Shown piece after piece: positions 6,850-11,125 of a stretch of 11,125 bases of DNA (positions within the stretch are counted from its first letter, which is position 1; each line of letters begins with the position of its first letter). The notes below the pieces were generated by a model. The model ran no database searches. It was not told the DNA's origin and worked only from the letters and a program-made list of their open reading frames with translations. Position numbers and translations under genes: made by a program. The stretch comes from JBMOLK01 sp049325575. Its GTDB lineage: Bacteria > Bacillota > Clostridia > Acetivibrionales > Acetivibrionaceae. Where the stretch lies: the NCBI GenBank assembly GCA_049325575.1, contig JBMOLK010000175.1, positions 1 through 11,125 on the forward strand, given 5' to 3'.

Positions 6850-7725
6850 TTATACCTTTGTTATACCTTTCTTGCCGAAGAGACCGGCCGGTTTAACAAG
6901 CAGCACTATAATCAGAATTAAAAACGCTATAGCATCCCTGTAGCTTCCTCCAAGGTATGTGGCTGCAAAGCTCTCCGAGACACCTACTACCAGCCCTCCG
7001 AAGATAGAACCGTACAGCACCCCTATCCCCCCCAGAACCGCTGCTGAAAAGGCTTTAAGACCTGCAAGAAAACCCATGTTCGGATACACCACCTGGTAAT
7101 ATCCGCTGATCAACGTTCCTGCAATAGCCGCAGATGCGCCTCCTAAAAAGAATGTGAAGGTAATAACCCTGTTTACATCTATTCCCATTAAAAATGCAGC
7201 CTTTTGGTTTTGTTCAACAGCCCTCATGGCAAGGCCTACCTTTGTACGTCTAATAATATAGGTGAGTAATAACAGCAGTATCAAGGATACACCGAAAATA
7301 AACAATTGGGTGGCGCTAAAGGATATTTTGCCTATATTAACGGTTCCGTAATTAAACAGCTTGGGGAAAAATTTAGTCTGGCTTCCGAAGGTAATCATCA
7401 GGAGGTTTTGAATAATATAGGAGATCCCAATAGTTGTAATCAGCGCCGCAATGCCCTTTGATTTTTTAGCGCGAAGCGGGGCCAGGGCAAGTTTGTCAAT
7501 AACTATGCCAAGTATTCCGGTTAAGATAATGCTTACCATTAAAGCAGGTATCATTCCGAAATTCATTGCCACAAAGATCATTGACATATGCGCTCCAAAG
7601 GCATAAACCGAACCATGTGAAAAGTTTACAAGTCTTAGAATTCCGAAAACCAGAGAATACCCTACTGCAATTAGTGCGTAAACCATTCCTAAAGTCAAAC
7701 CGTTAATAAGCTGCTCCAATACCAC
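6850..7725 (-). CDS. livH: branched-chain amino acid-type ABC transporter permease LivH
   Basis: This 291-residue membrane protein has the family's typical length and the LivH hallmark segment FGILRLVNFSHGSVYAFGAH near residues 27-46. It also has VGLAMRAVEQNQKAAFLMGI, the region that contacts the ATPases, and GGIGVLYGSIFGGLVVGVSE before the last helices. It ends with the usual LLVKPAGLFG motif. The start is GTG 7725, with GGGGGTG five bases upstream. It lies 34 bp after livK and is the first of the tightly packed livHMGF block. Confidence 0.94.
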   Translation of the reverse strand: MVLEQLINGLTLGMVYALIAVGYSLVFGILRLVNFSHGSVYAFGAHMSMIFVAMNFGMIPALMVSIILTGILGIVIDKLALAPLRAKKSKGIAALITTIGISYIIQNLLMITFGSQTKFFPKLFNYGTVNIGKISFSATQLFIFGVSLILLLLLTYIIRRTKVGLAMRAVEQNQKAAFLMGIDVNRVITFTFFLGGASAAIAGTLISGYYQVVYPNMGFLAGLKAFSAAVLGGIGVLYGSIFGGLVVGVSESFAATYLGGSYRDAIAFLILIIVLLVKPAGLFGKKGITKV

Positions 7726-7759
7726 GTTTACACCCCCGTGTTAGTGTAAGTTAATCTTG

Positions 7760-8869
7760 TTATTTAACTTCTACAAATTGACCGTTTTCAACCTTAACCT
7801 TTGTAAATACCTTAACTGCATCACCAATTGAATCAAATTTTGTATCTCCAGTGACTCCAGGGTAATTCATTTTAAAGAGTTCGTCCTTAATTGCCTTTCT
7901 GTCAGCTTTCCCTGCGTTCTTTATAGCAGTGAGGATCATACCGGTGCTGTCATAAGCCTGGGCTGTAAGACTGCTAGGTGCTGAACCGTATTTATCCTTA
8001 TATGCTTTCACAAAGTCTGCAACCTTCTGGTCTGTACTTCCGTGGAAGAATATAGTAGGGAAGTGGATATTTTCAGCATTTTCTTTTGCAAGGTCTATAA
8101 GCTGCTGGCTGTATGCATTTGAAAACCCTACAAGCTCTATATTGGGGTTAACTGCTTTGTATTGAGTTGCAAAAGGTGCAAGAGTATTATACATGGCAGC
8201 TACTATAATAACTTCAGCCCCTGCGTTGTTAAGCTTGGTAACATTAGGACTAAAATCTATTGTTCCGTCCACAACTTCCTGATGGTCTACAACCGTACCA
8301 CCTGCGTCCTCAACAAGCTTCCTGGTGATTTCAGCTGTCTTTGTTCCCCAGTCGGTTTTGACAGAGAGAATACCAACCTTCTTCTTGCCTAAAGTCTTGG
8401 TAGCAAGATCAACTGCAACCTGTGCTTCAATATTTATAACAGTATTGTTTCTGAAAATAAAGTCGCCTTCCTTGGTATAGTCAGGATGTGAAGCTGAAGG
8501 TGAAATTTCTACTATTCCTGCTTCCTGATATTTAGGTGATGCAGCCATACAAACTCCGCTGGCAAAGTGACCGACAACAGCCTTTATTTCTTTGTCGCCA
8601 ACTATCTTTTCTGCGATGGTAGCAGCTTCTTCACCGTTATTTTTATCATCAAAAACTACGACCTCAACCTTCTTGCCAAGAACTCCTCCGTTCTTGTTCC
8701 ACTGTTCAACCATAAGCTCAACAGCATTCTTAAACCCTGTTCCGTACTCTGCAAAATCACCTGTCAGAGGACCTGCAACAGCTATTTTTATTTTGCCCGA
8801 ATCCTGGCAGCCTACAAAGGTGCTGGCAATAAGGATAACTGCAATTAAAAGACTCACTATTCTTTTCAT
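7760..8869 (-). CDS. livK: branched-chain amino acid-type ABC transporter substrate-binding lipoprotein LivK/LivJ
   Basis: This 369-residue receptor has a lipoprotein signal peptide: a positively charged start (MKR), a hydrophobic core and a cleavage box ending FVGC with Cys21 as the lipid-modified residue. The mature part is a type I periplasmic-binding fold (about 27-365) that begins IKIAVAGPLTGDFAEYGTG. Contact segments include SPSASHP (123-129) and AQAYDST (303-309). Where classical leucine-binding proteins have a GPEGVG-like loop supplying the glutamate that grips the ligand amino group, this protein reads GFSNAYS (248-254). The ligand may therefore not be leucine, isoleucine or valine. 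The ATG at 8869 has GGAGA six bases upstream. The gene follows the desulfidase by 62 bp, which suggests that the ligand is related to the sulfur amino acid route. Confidence 0.93.
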   Translation of the reverse strand: MKRIVSLLIAVILIASTFVGCQDSGKIKIAVAGPLTGDFAEYGTGFKNAVELMVEQWNKNGGVLGKKVEVVVFDDKNNGEEAATIAEKIVGDKEIKAVVGHFASGVCMAASPKYQEAGIVEISPSASHPDYTKEGDFIFRNNTVINIEAQVAVDLATKTLGKKKVGILSVKTDWGTKTAEITRKLVEDAGGTVVDHQEVVDGTIDFSPNVTKLNNAGAEVIIVAAMYNTLAPFATQYKAVNPNIELVGFSNAYSQQLIDLAKENAENIHFPTIFFHGSTDQKVADFVKAYKDKYGSAPSSLTAQAYDSTGMILTAIKNAGKADRKAIKDELFKMNYPGVTGDTKFDSIGDAVKVFTKVKVENGQFVEVK

Positions 8870-8922
8870 GACAATTCTCCATTCTTTTTTAATTTTATTT
8901 TGTATATCAAATGCTGCCCGGC

Positions 8923-8931
8923 ATTATAACA
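8923..8931 (-). promoter_or_regulatory. possible internal promoter (extended -10) ahead of livK
   Basis: The minus strand reads TGTTATAAT, a perfect extended -10 element (TGN-TATAAT), directly at the end of the desulfidase gene. No good -35 box sits at 17 bp upstream; TTGAAA is present but about 21 bp away. Initiation near 8916 would give a leader of about 45 nt before livK. It could supply extra transport-gene transcript independent of the main promoter. Confidence 0.4.
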
Positions 8932-10212
8932 TCACCGGCCAAGCATTATTTTCAAAACCTCTATATCGGTTTCCTTCATACCCTCACGGCCAAGCCTTCC
9001 CACAGCTGAAATGGTGTTCTCGACCGTTTCCTTTACTATACCTGAATCCACCTCGAAAGAAGTGCCCCTCATGGCAAGGAAGTGTGCCATAAGGGCAGCA
9101 TCCAGACTGGATGCGATTTTGGCAGCACACGAAGCCTTTGCTCCATCGCACACTATACCCGAAACATTAGCCAGGGTGTTTATTATGGTTTTTTCAATCT
9201 GTTCAAATGTACCGCCCTCGAGATATGTCAATCCGGTGCCACTGCCGCAAGCTGCACTTACAGCACCACAGTATGCCGACAGTCTGCCCAACCCTGTTTT
9301 CTGGTGTATGGTAATAAGATTGGCAAGTACTAAAGCACGATACATCTTTTCTTTTTTAATACCTTTCTCCTTGGCGTATATAATGATCGGAAGTGATGTA
9401 GTCATACCCTGGTTTCCACTCCCCGAATTGGTCACAACCGGAAGGCTGCATCCGCTCATTCTGGCATCCGAACCTGCTGCAGCATAGGCACGAATTTTTG
9501 TAAGTATGTTATCCCCATAGCACTCCAAAAGCATCCTGCCTACATTTACTCCATAATTGCTGACAAGACCCTCGTTGGCAATTGTCAGATTATATTCCAC
9601 CTGCCTGTCCAGCATGGCGTTTATATCCTTCATCCTAACAGTGTTTGCAAACTCGTATATATCTTTTACATTTAGAATGCTTCTGTCTGACAACGGCGCA
9701 TTGAAGTCTTCTTTTTTATAATTCTTTTCAAATAACACCCTTCCGTTTTTCTCAATCCTTGAAATGTTGGTGTGGGTATGTATAATCTCCACCATTGCAT
9801 CCATATCTTTAAACATTGCCAGTACAATTATGTGCAGGCTGGCATCGTTCTCTATCATTTCAATCTCGCAAAGGTCGGTTTTCATCAGTTCTTTTATCTT
9901 CTCAATATCCTCTGAAGTAATGCTATCAAGCACCCGCATCTCTTTTGAAGCATCACCCCCAACTATCCCGGCAATGGCACTGGCCTTAATTCCTTTTAGT
10001 TTTCCAGTATTTGGGACCACAACTGATTTGGCGTTTTTAATTATATTGCCGCTGCACTTTACAATCAACTTATCCGGAAAATTTCCCAAAATCTCATAGG
10101 CTTTAGCGGCAGCATAAGCAATAGCAATCGGTTCGGTACACCCCAGAGCCGGTACTAGTTCCTCTTTTAGAACGGTTATATAAGCTTGGTACTTCTTACT
10201 ATCCAGACTCAC
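8932..10212 (-). CDS. L-cysteine desulfidase family protein (CyuA/YhaM, UPF0597)
   Basis: This is a cytosolic 426-residue protein. The family includes archaeal and E. coli enzymes that split L-cysteine into pyruvate, ammonia and sulfide using a 4Fe-4S cluster rather than PLP. The N-terminal PALGCTEPIAIAYAAA (21-36) carries Cys25, the position of the catalytic cysteine in the Methanocaldococcus enzyme. MSGCSLPVVTNSGSGNQG (252-269) is a further signature. Conserved cysteines at 315, 322, 355 and 362 (SAYCGAVSAACGSG and VCDGAKASC) are cluster-ligand candidates. The longest frame begins at ATG 10254, but GTG 10212 is preferred: GGAGGAG lies six bases upstream, and the shorter product aligns with the usual family beginning. 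It is the first gene of the operon. Related proteins are often annotated as serine dehydratase alpha, so action on serine or another beta-substituted amino acid cannot be excluded. Confidence 0.88.
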   Translation of the reverse strand: MSLDSKKYQAYITVLKEELVPALGCTEPIAIAYAAAKAYEILGNFPDKLIVKCSGNIIKNAKSVVVPNTGKLKGIKASAIAGIVGGDASKEMRVLDSITSEDIEKIKELMKTDLCEIEMIENDASLHIIVLAMFKDMDAMVEIIHTHTNISRIEKNGRVLFEKNYKKEDFNAPLSDRSILNVKDIYEFANTVRMKDINAMLDRQVEYNLTIANEGLVSNYGVNVGRMLLECYGDNILTKIRAYAAAGSDARMSGCSLPVVTNSGSGNQGMTTSLPIIIYAKEKGIKKEKMYRALVLANLITIHQKTGLGRLSAYCGAVSAACGSGTGLTYLEGGTFEQIEKTIINTLANVSGIVCDGAKASCAAKIASSLDAALMAHFLAMRGTSFEVDSGIVKETVENTISAVGRLGREGMKETDIEVLKIMLGR

Positions 10213-10218
10213 TTGAAA

Positions 10219-10225
10219 CTCCTCC
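10219..10225 (-). promoter_or_regulatory. ribosome-binding site that decides the desulfidase start
   Basis: GGAGGAG on the minus strand is followed by six bases and GTG at 10212. It is the strongest ribosome-binding site in the region. No comparable site precedes the upstream ATG codons at 10254 or 10242, so the 14 extra N-terminal residues of the longer frame are probably leader sequence. Confidence 0.75.
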
Positions 10226-10234
10226 GTTTCATCG

Positions 10235-10249
10235 TGTATCATTTTGATA
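10235..10249. promoter_or_regulatory. operator candidate, downstream copy
   Basis: TGTATCATTTTGATA is identical over 15 bp to the upstream copy at 10370-10384. It is a slightly imperfect form of the palindrome TGTATCA-TTT-TGATACA. With the predicted start near 10273 it falls around +25 to +38 in the untranslated leader, where a bound protein would act as a roadblock or form a loop with the upstream copy. Confidence 0.5.
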
Positions 10250-10268
10250 TGCATAGTCTCATTTGATG

Positions 10269-10291
10269 TGTATACTTATATTATGTATACT
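10269..10291. repeat. 8-bp direct repeat TGTATACT flanking the -10 box
   Basis: TGTATACT occurs at 10269-10276 and 10284-10291, 15 bp apart. Each contains the self-complementary GTATAC. One copy touches the upstream edge of the predicted -10 box and the other covers the predicted start site, so a protein bound here would affect initiation. No regulator is assigned. Confidence 0.45.
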
Positions 10292-10308
10292 AATAATTCA
10301 AAAGTCAA
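10280..10308 (-). promoter_or_regulatory. main promoter of the desulfidase-liv-dha operon (sigma-A type)
   Basis: On the minus strand, TTGACT (10308-10303) and CATAAT (10285-10280) are separated by exactly 17 bp. Each matches the vegetative consensus at 5 of 6 positions. Transcription is predicted to start near 10273, giving a leader of about 60 nt before the GTG start. No sigma54 -24/-12 element (GG-N10-GC) was found here, which fits the absence of a GAFTGA motif in the regulator. Confidence 0.6.
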
Positions 10309-10369
10309 TAGTCCAAAAGCCATACAAGCATCAACCCGTACCTGCAATGTTTACCAACAACGACAGATA

Positions 10370-10386
10370 TGTATCATTTTGATACA
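10370..10386. promoter_or_regulatory. operator candidate, upstream copy (perfect 17-bp palindrome)
   Basis: TGTATCATTTTGATACA consists of 7-bp perfect arms around TTT. It lies about 105 bp upstream of the predicted transcription start, and its 15-bp core recurs at 10235-10249, exactly 135 bp away, close to 13 helical turns. The TGT...ACA outline is reminiscent of sites used by TyrR, another GAFTGA-less member of the enhancer-binding family. The DhaR-like protein is therefore one candidate ligand, but this is inference. Confidence 0.55.
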
Positions 10387-10466
10387 CTTATTATGGAGCT
10401 CATGTAGTTTCACAACCCATAACCATAAACTTATCTTTTTTTAAAAATCGCAGTAAAGACTATAAA

Positions 10467-10506
10467 AAGGGTCAAAAGGAATTTTCAAGACTCCCTTTTG
10501 ACCCTT
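10467..10506 (-). terminator. intrinsic terminator of the DUF3221 lipoprotein gene
   Basis: The arms AAGGGTCAAAAGG (10467-10479) and CCTTTTGACCCTT (10494-10506) are perfect 13-bp reverse complements around a 14-nt loop. In the minus direction the stem runs into TTTTTATA. It begins 46 bp after the lipoprotein stop and separates that gene from the operon promoter. Confidence 0.85.
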
Positions 10507-10552
10507 ACATTTAAACTCTTTAAAGCATATACATTCTAAAGAAACCAAACCG

Positions 10553-10921
10553 TCAATCAATAACTCTTATAATCTTAGCCTTCCCCTGAACAGGATATGA
10601 TTCAGCAACAGGTCCTTCAAAAACTACCTCAACTTTTAAGTTTTCCTTAAGGTCTTCTACAGATAACTTCTGGCCGGTGTTCCCTTTATAAATCTTCGTG
10701 TCTTCAGCGACTTCAACACTAGCTTTATCATAAGATGTATCACTTTCAACTTCACCTTCAACCAAAACACCCGATATGTTATTGCTTTCATTTCTCAATA
10801 CCTTTGTGATTTGTCCCCTAATACCTATCTTTCCGTTTTCTTTGGAATCAATACTCTTTGAACATCCAACAGCACCAATAATGATTACTATGCCAAATAC
10901 AAGCAGCAGGATTCTTTTCAT
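10553..10921 (-). CDS. DUF3221 (YobA-like) lipoprotein
   Basis: This 122-residue small exported protein has a signal peptide MKRILLLVFGIVIIIGAVGC with the lipid-modified Cys20. A short polar linker follows, then a compact beta-rich domain (about 32-122). The segment DLKENLKVEVVFEGPVAESYPVQ (about 90-112), especially FxGPVAESYPxQ, is the hallmark of DUF3221 proteins such as Bacillus YobA, whose function is unknown. It would be anchored on the outer face of the membrane. I chose ATG 10921 over the in-frame GTG at 10927 because AAGGGGG (10935-10929) lies seven bases upstream of the ATG and would be too close to the GTG. It has its own promoter and terminator, so it is a separate unit from the downstream operon. 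Confidence 0.82.
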   Translation of the reverse strand: MKRILLLVFGIVIIIGAVGCSKSIDSKENGKIGIRGQITKVLRNESNNISGVLVEGEVESDTSYDKASVEVAEDTKIYKGNTGQKLSVEDLKENLKVEVVFEGPVAESYPVQGKAKIIRVID

Positions 10922-10928
10922 ATGCACG

Positions 10929-10935
10929 CCCCCTT
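10929..10935 (-). promoter_or_regulatory. ribosome-binding site deciding the lipoprotein start
   Basis: AAGGGGG lies seven bases before ATG 10921 on the minus strand, and only one or two bases before the alternative GTG at 10927. Confidence 0.65.
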
Positions 10936-11021
10936 ACTATGATATATACCAATATGTACTTTTTGACGTATAAATGATGCGAAAGTTCCAATGGTCATAA
11001 CCTGAGAAAAATTCACAAATT

Positions 11022-11050
11022 ATTATATACTATTAAATATAGATTGCAAA
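11022..11050 (-). promoter_or_regulatory. probable promoter of the DUF3221 lipoprotein gene
   Basis: The minus strand has a perfect TATAAT (11027-11022), and 17 bp upstream a weaker -35 candidate TTTGCA (11050-11045, 4 of 6). Transcription would start near 11015 and leave a leader of roughly 95 nt before the gene. Within that leader I see no recognisable riboswitch. Confidence 0.4.
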
Positions 11051-11088
11051 TTGGTTCATGATGACATATAATTAATAATATCATATTA

Positions 11089-11106
11089 AAAAGTCTGAAG
11101 ACTTTT
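11089..11106. terminator. small hairpin at the window edge, possible terminator of an upstream minus-strand gene
   Basis: AAAAGTCT (11089-11096) and AGACTTTT (11099-11106) are perfect reverse complements around two bases, effectively a 7-bp stem with a 4-nt loop. On the minus strand it continues into TTTTTAAT. The stem is short and A+T-rich, so termination would be weak, and the gene it would serve lies outside the window. Confidence 0.35.
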
Positions 11107-11125
11107 ATGAAATTACTTTTTAATT

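Noticed and set aside
4293..8920. The 10-mer AAATGCTGCC present both after livF and before livK
   Set aside because: Too short and without flanking similarity; in one place it is mostly the end of the livF coding sequence, so a chance match is likely.
8592..9487. Plus-strand open frames of about 160 codons opposite livK and the desulfidase
   Set aside because: They lie antisense to well-conserved proteins, have no recognisable domain and no convincing ribosome-binding site; they are by-products of codon use in the real genes.
10255..10466. A sigma54 (-24/-12) promoter ahead of the desulfidase, expected from the AAA+ regulator
   Set aside because: I found no GG-N10-GC arrangement; the nearest look-alike, TTGGTAAACATTGC on the minus strand, has only 8 bases between GG and GC. 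A good sigma-A-type promoter is present instead.
143..11060. Similar GCAAxTTGGTT strings near both ends of the window as possible flanking repeats of a mobile element
   Set aside because: The match is short and imperfect, and there is no transposase, integrase or tRNA nearby.

Overview
The window reads as chromosomal DNA of a low-GC Gram-positive anaerobe, most likely a member of the Clostridia. The intergenic DNA is A+T-rich, ribosome-binding sites are strong and G-rich (GGAGG, GGGGG), GTG starts are frequent, and two lipoproteins have Firmicutes-type signal peptides. Protein families such as DUF3221, DUF2294 and the ATC-hydrolase family fit this too. No rRNA, tRNA, CRISPR array, transposase or phage gene was seen. 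Every recognised gene lies on the minus strand, so transcription runs from high to low coordinates.

Layout in order of transcription. (1) 11125-10928: A+T-rich leader with a small hairpin and a sigma-A-like promoter. (2) 10921-10553: DUF3221/YobA-like lipoprotein, closed by a clear intrinsic terminator at 10506-10467. (3) 10466-10213: regulatory region with a good sigma-A-type promoter, a promoter-proximal 8-bp direct repeat, and two copies of a 15-bp palindrome-derived element that bracket the promoter. (4) 10212-8932: L-cysteine desulfidase family protein (CyuA/YhaM type), probably starting at a GTG 42 bp inside the longest frame. (5) 8869-4290: complete livKHMGF-type ABC importer. (6) 4268-3798: small cysteine-rich protein of the L-2-amino-thiazoline-4-carboxylate (ATC) hydrolase family. 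(7) 3780-2150: dhaK and dhaL, the two core dihydroxyacetone kinase subunits, with no dhaM. (8) 2144-2112: perfect 14-bp-stem hairpin. (9) 2050-335: GAF-PAS-AAA+-Fis regulator resembling DhaR, with a degenerate sigma54-activator core. (10) 334-1: intergenic DNA with a promoter and the first 19 codons of a probable DUF2294 gene leaving the window.

From the desulfidase to dhaL the gaps are 62, 34, 4, 1, 2, 21, 17 and 8 bp, so these genes are very probably one operon. The regulator follows after 99 bp that contain the hairpin. Together they suggest an uptake-and-breakdown module. The Liv-type importer would bring in an amino-acid-like compound. The ATC-hydrolase-like protein would open or split it. 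The desulfidase would turn cysteine into pyruvate, ammonia and sulfide. DhaKL would phosphorylate a small ketose or aldose, and the DhaR-like protein would sense kinase state.

The most interesting possibility is that the substrate is a cysteine-carbonyl adduct (thiazolidine or thiazoline carboxylate) that yields both cysteine and a triose. That is inference from gene content; the individual family assignments are much firmer.
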